Assembly (NCBI GenBank): GCA_964017045.1 | Contig: OZ024808.1 | Coordinates: forward strand, 6,279,284 to 6,343,283 | Length of the DNA: 64,000 nt | DNA from: Omphiscola glabra | Taxonomy: Eukaryota; Mollusca; Gastropoda; Lymnaeidae | Direction: 5' to 3' | Shown: positions 11,564 to 22,290 of the stretch, one piece after another | How positions within the stretch are numbered: the first letter of the stretch is position 1 | How the letters are laid out: the number at the start of each line of letters is the position of its first letter | Notes under the pieces: model-generated | Told to the model about the DNA's origin: nothing | The model's database searches: none | What the model saw: the letters and a program-made list of their open reading frames with translations, nothing else | Program-made: the position numbers and the translations under genes

Positions 11564-11614
11564 CTGGGAGGAGAGCCAGACAACAGAAGTTAGAACATTT
11601 TATATATACATTTG

Positions 11615-11775
11615 TATATACAGTGGCGAAGCTGATGTTAGTTCCACCCGAGGCGCGCAAAGATTTTTGCCCTCCCATTAAAAGTTTGTATTTTGCCGAA
11701 ATTTCCGCCCCTAAATATAGAGAAAAAATTGTCGCCCGGTGTGGACCGCCCCCTTTACCCGTTACCTATGCAACT
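11615..11775 (+). repeat. Dispersed repeat copy (CAGTGGCG-AAGCT type)
   Basis: Starts CAGTGGCGAAGCT and contains TTTTTGCCCTCCCATTAAAA and TTTCCGCCCCTAAATATAG. Related text occurs at 21480-21700 (same strand) and 24130-24310 (inverted). Short ends (forms of TACGCCACTG) occur near 15915, 26400, 27030 and 27065, and a plus-strand GTGGCGTAGTTAGG near 55323. A common interspersed repeat in this genome, intronic in gene 1. Confidence 0.6.
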
Positions 11776-11779
11776 GTAT

Positions 11780-12734
11780 TAAAGTTAGAGCATTTTTTAA
11801 AAAGTTTTAAGAACCAATCACTGCACTTCCTCATTAATTGTAATATCTTATCATATTTAGTCACACAACTTGTCGCATATTGAGATAATCAGTAACTTAT
11901 AGTGATAACAAGTTATATATTGTCATAATAAGTTACACATTGTGATGTCAAGAATGATATCTATATACACACGGAACTGTCTAGTACATTCGTGTTTGCG
12001 ATGTATTTACCTAATGTAACACATTCCTATTAATATCCTAGTTACTGCTACTTAATATTGTGTGCATTTTCAATGAACAGTTTGTAACACCGCCGAACAA
12101 AACTGTTTTTAGACCATATCCACGACTCGTGTTTCAACAAGGTCATAACAAGGACACAGCAAGGTCTTACCAAGGTCACAGTGTTCAATTAAGTTATACT
12201 TCTCGGATATCGATCCGTGATATCGAACTCTATGTGGCTTAGCCACGTAGCCATATAGCACACAGGTAGATAACGTTTCTGTTTTGTTTTTTAGTTTTTG
12301 TTTTTTATAAGAGCTTATTATCTGAAGTGTTCCATTATTTCCCATGCTTAGTACAATGCAGTACGTGAAATGTGCTTTCCAACTGTAACGTCATTCAGCT
12401 AAGTGGTCGGAGAGTTCACAGGGGGAGACCACTGTGTCCGAGGGAAGAGAACTGGCATGCAGTTCCACTCAAGGAATCATCTCTGATGGTCACAGAAAAC
12501 AACTAAAAGCTAGACATCGTCTTATAATATTGAGCACCGCTGTGTTAATAAGGGGTTTACACTACTCTCTAATAAACTGTCAATGTAAAATAGCCAGAAC
12601 AATGGCGGGGATAGGTTCAATATAGCACAAATGTTCAATCCAAATGTATGGATACACTTTTGTTTGTCAGGATAGCGTATTGTAGTCATATTTTTAAATT
12701 GCTTGCTGTCATCTGACGTCTATGGTTAAGGATT
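11780..12734. other. Intron of gene 1, no feature seen
   Basis: AT-rich, with scattered short ORFs lacking splice support or motifs. Confidence 0.5.
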
Positions 12735-13025
12735 CACCCCCCCCCTCTCAATTTTTTCTCCACCACAACACCAGCTGCCACTTAGAGTTTTTCTCCACCA
12801 CAACACCAGCAGCCACTCAGAGTTGTTCTACATTACAACACCAGCTGCCACTCAGAGTTGTTCTCCGGCACAACACCAGCTGCCACTCAGAGTTGCTTTC
12901 CACTACAACACCAGCTGCCACTCAGAGTTGTTCTCCACCACAACACCAGCTGCAATTTAGAGTTGTTCTCCGGCACAACACCAGATGCCACTCAGAGTTG
13001 TTCTCCACCACAACACCAGCGACAT
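12735..13025. repeat. 35-bp minisatellite
   Basis: About eight copies around CACAACACCAGCTGCCACTC with variable CCACCA/CCGGCA/CATTAC positions. Intronic in gene 1. Confidence 0.9.
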
Positions 13026-13219
13026 TGTTTGGCTGAAAAGATCATTCCGCTTGGAATATGCCCAAGGGTTGAGGTGACCTCTGGCATCATTGTGTCAAAC
13101 AAATGACTTAAAATTTGACATTCACTGCCACACTTGCGCATTTTTAGTTTTAAAGTTCCAATTTTTTTAATTATTTTTTTTAAAAAGTCTTTTTCTTTTT
13201 TTTTTAAACTGGGTTTTTA

Positions 13220-13250
13220 CTTAAGAAGGCATTTCGCCGAAACGTTCCTT
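13220..13250 (+). ncRNA. Hammerhead-like motif, degraded core
   Basis: CTTAAGA AGGC ATTTC GCC GAAACGTT. AGGC and GCC can pair across a short loop and GAAAC is kept, but CUGAUGA is changed to CTTAAGA. Downstream text (TTGTTGTTTTTCGT) resembles that after the 17634 motif, so both likely come from one retroelement family. A catalytically dead copy. Confidence 0.3.
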
Positions 13251-13252
13251 GT

Positions 13253-13811
13253 TGTTTTTCGTCTTCTTTTAGGTGTTCCCCCAACCTATGTGTCAAATTG
13301 CCACACTTGAACATTTATATCCGCGTGAACGTTTCCTGACGTCACTATGTGTAAGGCATTGATAAGCCAAGTACTTCTCACAAGTTTTGTCAATTCGTGA
13401 ATACATGTTTAGGGGCGAGGGCACCGGAACAAGGATTTTGAAACTGTCACGACCTGTCATTAGATGAACTACTAAACGGACAGTTCCTGTCAAGATTCTA
13501 ATCATATTTCATTGTTTTACTTGCAAGGCACTTGTCATCATCATCATCATCAGGTCCCGTATTCAACAATAAAAGCCCTTCTATGTAAATCCACTGAAGT
13601 GGCTATTTCCTAAACCGTGTCTTTACAGCGAAATGGGTTTCTAGCTTTCAGGTCAGCAGGTTCAGAGTAATGTTTCTTTTCCTCTCAATGAACACCCACA
13701 CTTCCGATATGAAGGTCGCTAAAAATAGACTGTAATGACGGACAAGTTCCTTTCAATTTCACATCATTTTATTTGTCACATCGACAATAAGATCCGGTGA
13801 CGCTCATGACT
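13253..13811. other. Intron of gene 1, no feature seen
   Basis: Contains a short CATCAT run near 13540. Nothing else supported. Confidence 0.5.
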
Positions 13812-14530
13812 GTCAGTGTTAACTGGGTCAAGTTAAGTCCACCCAGCTAGCAATCAGTGCTGAGCTGGGTCAAGTAAAGTCAACCCAGTTGCTGTCAGTG
13901 TTGAGCTGGGTCAAGTAAAGTCAACCCAGTTACTGTCAGTGTTGAGCTGGGTCAAGTAAAGTCCACCCTGCTAGCTGTCAGTGTTGAGCTGGGTCAAGTA
14001 AAGTCGACCCAGTTGCTGTCAGTGTTGAGCTGGGTCAAGTAAAGTCCACCCAGTTGCTGTCAGTGTTGAGATGGGTCAAGTAAAGTCCAACTAGTTGCTG
14101 TCAGTGTTGAGCTGGGTCAAGTAAAGTCCACCAAGCTAGCTGTCAGTGTTGAGCTGGGTCAAGTAAAGTCCACCCAGCTAGCTGTCAGTGTTGAGCTGGA
14201 TCAAGTAAAGTCCACCCAGCTAGTTGTCAGTGTTGAGCTGGGTCAAGTAAAGTCCACCCAGCTAGCTGTCAGTGTTGAGCTGGATCAAGTAAAGTCCACC
14301 CAGCTAGTTGTCAGTGTTGAGCTGGGTCAAGTAAAGTCCACCCAGCTAGCTGTCAGTGATGAGCTGGGTCAAGTAAAGTCCACCCTGCTAGCTGTCAGTG
14401 TTGAGCTGGGTCAAGTAAAGTCCACCCAGCTAGCTGTCAGTGTTGAGCTGGGTCAAGTAAAGTCCACCCAGCTAGCTGTCAGTGTTGAGCTGGGTCAAGT
14501 AAAGTCCACCCAGCTAGCTGTCAGTGTTGT
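13812..14530. repeat. ~42-bp minisatellite with a hairpin in each unit
   Basis: About 17 copies. Most units carry AGCTGGGT, then about 12 bases, then ACCCAGCT, a perfect 8-base inverted repeat. Variants (CTAGCTAG, TTGCT, TTACT) follow a local pattern and the right half is the most homogeneous. It lies in the large intron of gene 1. Confidence 0.95.
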
Positions 14531-14713
14531 GTGAGGCAATTTACGCCCTCTCCAGCAGTTATGGCTGAACAATGTGTTCGTCTTGTGGGCAGCCTGTCGG
14601 TTAATAAATGTCATCGATCTCAACAACTTTTCCCCATCAAGTAAGAAGAATTCAATATGTCTGTTTATAAATCGGTTTTCAATAAAAATTTATTTATTTT
14701 TTAGAATGTTTTA

Positions 14714-14925
14714 AAACAAACAGATCTTGATATATTGAATACACAAAGCACTAGACACGCAGATGTGAAAGATCTTGATATATTGAATACACAAAGCACT
14801 AGACACACAGATGTGAAAGATCTTGATATATTGAATACACAAAGCACTAGACACACAGATGTGAAAGATCTTGATATATTGAATACACAAAGCACTAGAC
14901 ACGCAGATGTGAAAGATCTTGATTT
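14714..14925. repeat. 48-bp minisatellite A
   Basis: Four copies plus a partial of a unit containing GATCTTGATATATTGAATAC. Only one position (ACGC/ACAC) varies. Being 48 bases (16 codons), it leaves long open frames on both strands. Confidence 0.95.
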
Positions 14926-14974
14926 GTAGAAGACCTAAGTACCAGAAAATAGTATAGATCAGTGCACCAAAACT

Positions 14975-15212
14975 AATAGATGTTAAGACAGGGATGTATC
15001 TAGGGCATTTGGCGTCCATGCTAATAGATGTTAAGACAGGGATGTATCTAGGGCATTTGGCGTCCATGCTAATAGATGTTAAGACAGGGATGTATCTAGG
15101 GCATTTGGCGTCCATGCTAATAGATGTTAAGACAGGGATGTATCTAGGGCATTTGGCGTCCATGCTAATAGATGTTAAGACAGGGATGTATCTAGGGCAT
15201 TTGGCGTCCATG
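14975..15212. repeat. 48-bp minisatellite B
   Basis: Five essentially identical copies of a unit with GGGATGTATCTAGGGCATTT and GGCGTCCATG, so recently homogenised. The core resembles GGGGTGTATCTACAGTATTT followed by GGCGTC near 21697, part of a dispersed repeat, so the array probably grew from that repeat's end. Confidence 0.95.
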
Positions 15213-15329
15213 GCAAGGAAGAAATGAGGGTTGGGGGGGGGGCAGAAAATGTTTGTACTTTGCTTTAGTGGTTGCTCAGTGTTGAGGTTACGCTTAAAAA
15301 TTTGTAGGGCATAATTAGGAAGTCAGTTT

Positions 15330-15590
15330 AATGGCTTTGTCAGTTTAATGGCTTTGTCAGTTTAGTGGCTTTGTCAGTTTAATGGCTTTGTCAGTTTAAT
15401 GGCTTTGTCAGTTTAATGGCTTTGTCAATTTAATGGCTTTGTCAGTTTAGTGGCTTTGTCAGTTTAGTGGCTTTGTCAGTTTAATGGCTTTGTCAGTTTA
15501 ATGGCTTTGTCAGTTTAATGGCTTTGTCAATTTAATGTTTTGTCAGTTTAATGGCTTTGTCAGTTTAGTTTAAAGGCTTTGTCAGGAAAA
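15330..15590. repeat. 17-bp minisatellite
   Basis: About 15 copies of TTTGTCAGTTTAATGGC, with A/G variation at one site and one shortened copy. Confidence 0.95.
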
Positions 15591-15611
15591 ATTAAAAGGA
15601 AATAAAAAAAA

Positions 15612-15820
15612 CACTGAGTGTATACTGTCAAAGGGCGTCATAAAAAAGCTGAGTGTAAACTGATGAAGGCCGTCATAATTACACTGAGTGTAAACTGTTG
15701 AAGGGCGTCATAATTACACTGAGTGTAAACTGTTGAAAGGCGTCATAAATACACTGAGTGTAAACTGTTGAAAGGCGTCATAATTACACTGAGTGTAAAC
15801 TGTTGAAGGGCGTCAATCAG
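15612..15820. repeat. 35-bp minisatellite
   Basis: Six copies around ACACTGAGTGTAAACTGT and GGCGTCATAA. ACACTGAGTGT is itself a near-palindrome. Confidence 0.95.
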
Positions 15821-15944
15821 AGATCGTTTTGAATAAATAGGGATTGAGTTTTTTTGGTGATCCCCCTCTTCAATTTGCGCCATGGGCATCTGCCCTACCT
15901 GCCGTACCCTAGTTACGCCACTGTGCTAAGACAGGTTGTCTCAC

Positions 15945-16012
15945 CTCGGTGTAGACCAGTTTGTCGTAATGGTTGTCATCCTGGTTGCCCACTTGTTCAT
16001 AGTTATGATCAC
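15945..16012 (-). CDS. Gene 1 tyrosine-rich exon
   Basis: The acceptor TGTGTCTGTACAG precedes 68 bases that end in GAG before the donor GTGAGA. Entered in phase 1, it encodes DHNYEQVGNQDD then NHYDKLVYTE and leaves in phase 0, matching the next exon (DSEMSARLKE). It has three tyrosines in YxxV/YxxL/YTE settings with acidic neighbours, as in SH2-docking or adaptor tails; that role is inference. The matching exon of gene 2 (41950-42023) has the same phases, similar length and also three tyrosines. Confidence 0.65.
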
Positions 16013-16795
16013 CTGTACAGACACAAGATGGAAAGGTTATGTTGGACTATAAGGTGTGTGGGTTTTAAATGAGGGGAATGGAGAGGCTGTAAGATAACAT
16101 GTGTGGAAACTAAGGGTCGGTTCACACGATGAAATTTTCCTTCAAGCATTTGATGCAATTTGTGTATGAAGCCTTGTCATAACTTTAAAACCACTATTTG
16201 ATCAAATTTACCCCCCCCCCCACGCCACACAAAAAAAAAGCACGCACAAAATAGTGCGTTCATAAAACAATTTGACGCGAAATTTGATCGTGTGAACTGA
16301 TGCTTAATGTGGGGAGAATGGAAAGGTTGGAAGATAAGGTGTTGGGACATATTAAATGTAGGTCAGGTTGTAAAATCAGACCGGGGACATATAGATAAAG
16401 GCATTTTGAACTAATGCAGCAGATCACGTTTTGTAATTTGATCAGTCCCATTTAGAACTAAGGTAAAATATTGCGTCACATTTAGATCAGTTTACAGCAT
16501 ACGTAAAGCTACCAAGCTAATAAAAGTCTTTACTTTAAATGTTCAGGGTCACTTCCGGGCTTGGTAGTGCAACATGAGCACGTGACATGTGTGCATCGCT
16601 AAATAAACAAAGGAACTTTTTCACAAACTGTTTTTAAAAATTCTTATCTGTATCGTGGGGCATTTTAAAGTTAAAGCGTCAAGAAATGTTACGCCCTCAG
16701 CAGACGTTGAAGGGCCAGGCAGAACAGTCAAGAGTATACATATTTCAGTTAACTTGGGGAGGGGGGGGGCGCCTCTCATGTGTGACGTCATTCAC

Positions 16796-16856
16796 CTTGA
16801 GATTTCAACGGTGGCTCCGGTGGTAGGGGCGCTTCCTTCCTTGTAGGCTTGGTGAT
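16796..16856 (-). CDS. Gene 1 proline-rich exon
   Basis: CTTCCCTCTTCAG precedes 61 bases that end CTCAAG before GTGAAT. In phase 0 it encodes ITKPTRKEAPLPPEPPLKSQ and leaves one base, which joins GT of the next exon to make glycine. PLPPEPP fits a PxxP SH3-binding core. No start codon lies in frame, so the true first exon is further upstream. Confidence 0.6.
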
Positions 16857-16861
16857 CTGAA

Positions 16862-16945
16862 GAGGGAAGAGAAATCCAGGAGCATGGATCAGATTAGATG
16901 AGATGAGATTAGATGGGATTAGATCAGATCAGATGAGATGAGATT
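16862..16945. repeat. GATTAGAT/GATGAGAT microsatellite
   Basis: Short irregular 5-base-pattern tract (ATCAG, ATGAG, ATTAG) just upstream of the proline-rich exon. Confidence 0.75.
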
Positions 16946-16949
16946 CGTT

Positions 16950-17630
16950 GATGGATCCAAATTAATGGAATTGTTTTAATTAATTGTACATGTTCGATTT
17001 CAGCTCATAAATCAATCAATGTCTTAAACAAGACACGTTGTTACAAATTAACACTAATGCTCTTTTATACAAATTGTATTTATTGTAAAATATTTTATTT
17101 GCCTGAACTACTTAAAAACTAATTTTTTAAAAATCATTATGTGAATATGCCCCCCGTCGCCCCACCCCCTTATTCCACAGGTACAAGAAGTGCGTCCTGA
17201 CATTGCAGCTCTTGTTAGTGTCACACACTTGAATGGTGGACGGGTGTGTCTTCATAATTTCATGTAATTGAACCTTCTCCTATAGTGCGCTTATTTCACT
17301 TCTATGACATTCTAGAATTTAGATTGATCTGCGCCACACTAAACTGTGGTAAAAAGGGCGCAATGGAGACCCATTGTTGGATGTCGTTAATGTTACTGGT
17401 ACTTTAAAGCATCTTAGATGGTTTTTGCTTTTTTTACCTCTGAAATGTCACCGACTAAAAAAAACTTTTTTTTTATGAATCAAACGAAAGCTTCAAATAC
17501 TAATTTTGTTTGGTTTTGTCTAATCATTTGCTGCCCTCTTGGATACTACTTCTGAGCTAACTGATATATTATATATATATATATATATTTTTTTTTTATA
17601 CATTCTCATTTTATTCGTTTTTGTGTTTGT
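16950..17630. other. No gene seen
   Basis: AT-rich, ending in a TA run at about 17568-17590. No supported exon. Confidence 0.5.
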
Positions 17631-17633
17631 TCG

Positions 17634-17662
17634 CTGATGAAGGCTTCCTGCCGACACGTTCG
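17634..17662 (+). ncRNA. Hammerhead-like core motif
   Basis: CTGATGA, then AGGC TTCCT GCC (a short stem-loop), then GACACGTTCG. The core CUGAUGA is intact; GAAA is changed to GACA, which should weaken or abolish cleavage. A TA/T-rich tract lies before it, as at 3932, suggesting tails of Penelope-like elements. Confidence 0.35.
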
Positions 17663-17874
17663 TTGTTTTGTTGCGTTCCTTTTATCAGGTTTAACCTTAC
17701 TGTGTTCTACTAATTTCCTATTGTGCTAACCTGATTGCAGTCTCCCCCATTATTACCTTTTTTGTTTTGTCTGCTCTGTTTTGTTTTGTTTTGTTCGGCA
17801 CAATCTGAAAACAAGTACATCCTTGAAAAGTGACCGATTTTGGAAAAATGGTCTCAGCGGGGGAGCGGAGCGGC

Positions 17875-17970
17875 CGCTACCCCTGCTCAGCCCACTGGCT
17901 ACCCCTGCTCCACCCACTGGCTACCCCTGCTCCGCCCACTGGCTACCCCTGCTCCGCCCACTGGCTACGC
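17875..17970. repeat. 22-bp minisatellite
   Basis: Four copies around GGCTACCCCTGCTCCGCCCA. Confidence 0.85.
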
Positions 17971-18062
17971 TACTGATGGCTACGCCATGAATGCTACCCC
18001 GAACATGTTACCCTGAGAATCTTAAACGCTGGTCATGTTAGGCTCTGTATGTTATTCTGGTC

Positions 18063-18475
18063 GTGTCACTCTTGTCATGCCAATCTTGTCATGTCACTCT
18101 TGTCATGTCACTCTTGTCATGCCACTCTTGTCGTGTCACTCTTGTCATGTCACTCTTGTCATGTCACTCTTGTCATGTCACTCTTGTCATGCCAATCTTG
18201 TCATGTCACTCTTGTCATGTCACTCTTGTCATGTCACTCTTGTCATGTCACTCTTGTCATGTCACTCTTGTCATGTCACTCTTGTCATGTCACTCTTGTC
18301 ATGTCACTCTTGTCATGTCACTCTTGTCATGTCACTCTTGTCATGTCACTCTTGTCATGTCACTCTTGTCATGTCACTCTTGTCATATCACTCTTGTCAT
18401 GTCACTCTTGTCATGTCACTCTTGTCATGCCACTCTTGTCATGTCACTCTTGTCATGCCAATCTTGATATGGCAG
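18063..18475. repeat. 14-bp minisatellite
   Basis: About 29 copies of TCTTGTCATGTCAC, very uniform, with rare GCCA, GTGT and ATAT variants. All three plus-strand frames stay open and give the same 14-residue cycle (MSLLSCHSCHVTLV). Confidence 0.95.
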
Positions 18476-18529
18476 TCTTATGAACAAATAGCCACCTCTA
18501 TGATGCTTCATCTGGAGCCATACAATTAA

Positions 18530-19329
18530 GATTTCAACAATCTCTGCCAAAGTTCACTAGGTTTGTGAATGGTTACTATCTAAATAGAATATTTTAAGAC
18601 ACTCTTCTGTATGGGTTCTTAACGTGTGCTTCTTGAAAACGTATCAAGGGGTTCCTGGAGCTGCAGTTCCTTTGTAATTTTTTTATTGCGAAAAACACCA
18701 AAAAAAAGCAATTAACAACAACTTTACTCTAAGAAGGGATTTTCGGTCGTCATCTCACTGTGAAAGGAGTTCATGGAACATACAAAAGTTTAGAGCCCCT
18801 GCTCTACTTGTTCTTCCTCGTACATGTGTATGATGATGTCAAAACGAACTTTATTATAATCATGTTTCATGTTTATACAAGACGCTATTATGACGTCCTT
18901 ACCGTAGCGTCCTTGTGAAATATATTCATACTTGTGCTCTGTGTCTTGTTGGCTGTACGGTTTTGATTCAACAATGGCGGGCTGTTGGCCTTGTTCTTAC
19001 TATAGGTGGTAGCTTATCGACAACTGGTTATCCTAGTGTTGCTGATGTTCTGTACAGATGTAGGCTAATCATTGACCACCTACTAAAGAAAGACAGAGGA
19101 GGGAGGACGGGAAATAAATATACTAGTTAAGATTAAGAGAATTTGGTGTTTGAATAGAACTTTAAATGTATTGTTAGTTGTGGAACTAGCAAATTAATGA
19201 TATACATCGGTGTTTCAATAGCATGTCAATGGATTAGTTGGTTTTTGATTATCATGCCACTGATATAGTTCGATGCTTGAATAGCATATAAATGATACCG
19301 TTTGTTGTTTGATTATTTGATTGATACAC
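18530..19329. other. No gene seen; possible worn MITE
   Basis: AAGGGGTTCCTGGAG near 18647 and AAAGTTTAGAGCCCCTG near 18786 resemble opposing ends of a hAT-type MITE, but pairing is weak. No gene. Confidence 0.35.
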
Positions 19330-19440
19330 TTCTAAGATGGACCTATTATCTATGTCACTGATACACTTCTCAGATGGACCTGTTATACATGTGACTCTTA
19401 TACTTCTCAGATGCACCCGGTATCTATGTGACCAGGTTTT
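19330..19440. repeat. Short ~45-bp repeat
   Basis: Three degenerate copies around CTTCTCAGATGGACCTGTTA and CTATGTGAC. Another copy lies at about 21852-21895. Confidence 0.6.
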
Positions 19441-19449
19441 ATTTCAGCT

Positions 19450-20690
19450 ATATCTCCGGGGGAGGGGGGAGTCAAGGGCCCCAGGGAGCAAAAATATGTA
19501 CAACAATAAAACAAAGTATGTTTTATTAAAAAAATACCAAGTTGTCCTTTTTAGACAATTTTAAAAAGAATATTAGATGGTGTCATTAGCTATGATTAAC
19601 CGATTACAAGTAGTGGAATCTATGAAATATCACTACGCTCGGTATATTTGATGACCCGTATAGTTAAGGCTAATCTTCTTAGGAGCTTACACCATTTGAT
19701 TATAAATATCGAAATGTTTCGAAAAGTTGCCGATTATGCACCCAAGTGTTACCTCCCGTTCGCATTTATCTGTATTTTTTTGTTTAATTATTTTGTGCAA
19801 ACAAGTTTAAAGAATTTAATAACACTGAATTAAACTACATTTGCTTCAATTGTAAGGTCTATAATTTTAAAAAAGTTCTCACTAGGTATCAAACGTGAGT
19901 AATCTATTCATTTTTTCAAATAGTATTTTATAATAAAAGCATAATTTTTGAAGTAAGGAATGGTGTTAATTACAACATGAATGGTGACATCATGCTTCGT
20001 CAAATTAAAATGGATTCTGTGGATTTAGATATAAATATTTTTAAGTCTAGCAAGTAGGCAATTCAAGAAAGTTAGTGTAGTTTGAAATTCCAAATAACAA
20101 TTTCAATCTATTGAATATTGGGAAATGTATACTTTATTTGCACACGAATTTCATTTAGATAAAATTACACATAAATAAATATAATGTCTTCTGTAAACAA
20201 CCCACGTCTTCTTAAAATAGTTATGCTGTTCATATGCCATTTATAAAAATTTCCAGGTTTAAAAACCCATAAATATGTATAGACATTTCTAATAAACCTG
20301 TTTTATTTTCTTTTTGACAGCTAAAATTTGGAAATATTTAGAAAAGGTAGTCTAAGCTTTATAATTATAAGTAAATTTGTCGTTTTTTTTCAATTGGGCA
20401 TTCATCGTATAAAATAAAGTTTGATGGAAACCATTTTAATCGAATTTTGTTTTTTGAAAATTCATTTATTAATTAAGTAGCCATCCCATAAAAATAATGT
20501 AAATAAATAATAAAAGCCACATTACTATTTTTAGTTAAATAATAATTTTTAAAATTATTTTAATTGTTTTTTTTTTTGCATAACACAAGCAGGTCAAGCA
20601 ATTTCCGTTTTGCCAACCCTCCAGGCAAAGATGATAATTAATAAAATATCCTCATCACATCTTAAGCCCCTAAAATATCCGAGGAACCCT
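19450..20690. other. No gene seen
   Basis: Very AT-rich. A 61-codon ORF at 19648 has no motif or splice support. Confidence 0.5.
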
Positions 20691-20699
20691 GTAGTCGTA

Positions 20700-21700
20700 G
20701 GGGTGGCTGGGCCCACACGATGGCTCTAAGGTTAAGTGGCACTTGAATTTTTTAAATAAGATATCTTCCGTAGCTCTCGAATTAATTGTAGATTGTTGCA
20801 AAACTAAATTCAGATATGTGAAAAAATGCATTCTTGTATTTTGAATTAATCAAACATTTTCTGGGATATATAATGATTTAAGGGGTGACAATAATCTAGG
20901 GAAAAAGCTTACCCTCAAGGGTGACACAACTAAAGTGAATATAGTTTACGTACCGCTGGAGTGAAGTTTAAGATGTCTTTGATCATTAGTATGGCTAATT
21001 TTGCCATTTCCCACCGGAAAGTTTGAAATGCCACCTCAAAATTGTCTAAAAGAAACAACAAATTAAAGTTTTCGCCAAAATAATGTGCCACTGCATTTTG
21101 AGTTTGTACGACTGTATTTACAACCCATAATTATGCACCCCTTCCCTCAATTGTACCGTATGGAGTTGATTATAAGTTTATGCCTAATGATTACCCTGGG
21201 GCACGCCACAAACGGCATGAATTCAGTTTATATAAGGCACTGGGCTAAATAATGCTTCCCACAAGACTTTTAAAATATTAGTCCCTGTTCACAAGGTATA
21301 ATAGAAACATCTAATTCAAGTATACTCAAAAATACATCTCTTGATTTTGAAAAAATCAAAAATTTTCTGAGGAGCAGGCTCCCCAAACCCCTCCACTGAT
21401 CAATATTCATCGGCGCCATAGTTTCCGCCCTACTTCTCGATGAAAATGATCGCCGCTTTTGGTATCGATAGATACACTGTCTAATGGCGTAGCTACTATT
21501 AACTAATTATAAAAGTGTTGGACTGTTCGTGTCTATTTAGCTACTATTAAGGCTGCCATTAGCAGCCAAATATTTTTGCCCTCCCCCTTTCACGATTCAA
21601 ACTCTGCAGTTGTCCAAAAATGCCACACCAGCATATAAAGAAAAAGTGAAACCTGGGTGGATCACTCCATCCGCCCTATTTCAATGCCACTAGCAGGGGT
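20700..21700 (-). repeat. Inverted duplication, arm A
   Basis: Read on the minus strand, this aligns block by block with plus-strand 24125-26215: a GCAGTTGTCC/AACTGC block, CATTTTCATCG, CAGTGCC...CTGAATTCA, GTGGCGTGCCCCAGGGT, an exon-like piece with GAGGTGGCATTTCAAAC, then ACCCTTGAGGGTA and CTTAACCTTAGA. The similarity is old but collinear over about 1 kb. Confidence 0.7.
20954..21045 (-). CDS. Possible upstream exon of gene 1
   Basis: TTGTTTCTTTTAG precedes 92 bases ending GCG before GTACGT. Entered in phase 1 it gives NFEVAFQTFRW then EMAKLAILMIKDI and ends NFTPA in phase 0, fitting the proline-rich exon. The same block in the inverted arm (25634 onward) is also open with similar residues, but its donor is lost. 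It may be a real exon duplicated with the arm, or a repeat with chance splice-like edges. Confidence 0.3.
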
Positions 21701-22290
21701 GTATCTACAGTATTTGGCGTCAGAGGACAAGATTCTTTTTTACGCCAACCCCCCCCCCCCTTTTTCCAACTCTGAAATCCATTATCTTTAACCAATTAAT
21801 TTATCAAAGCCCAAATCCCCCCCCCCCATGTCTGTATGGGACTATTACATTTCTCAGATGGAACTGTTATCTATGTGAGTGCAATAGTCACATAGAGTCT
21901 TGTCAGAGACGGACATTTAATCCGGTTGAATCCTACTTGCGTATATTTAGTTATTAATGTATAGGAAAAAAATCATTGTCCCAAATATCGTCATTCAGGG
22001 AGTTCCGCGAAATACGTTTACAATTTTTTAACAAATGACCTTCCGGTTTCGACAGATCAGTCTGTTGTCGCCCCTTTGGTAAGTTTTGGTGAAATATTTC
22101 AAGTCAATCCCTTTATGTCCCCTGTTTGTTTACGACCAAAGAGAGCATTCTAAGAAAGGAATTTTAATGACTATTCTGAGAAAGGAATTTATGTGAGACA
22201 TTTCTTACCGATATATTTAGAGTGTTCGTTTTAGATATTTATATTTATATTTTGTAAATAGGATTACTATAATTAAAACCAGGACCATTG

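Noticed and set aside
10787..11593. 268-codon plus-strand ORF
   Set aside because: It is antisense to the MATH/coiled-coil exon. The minus strand has splice sites, a domain match and sensible composition; the plus reading does not.
18640..18812. Opposing GGGGTTCC / GAGCCCCTG ends as a MITE
   Set aside because: The inverted similarity is short and no target duplication is visible; kept only as a note.
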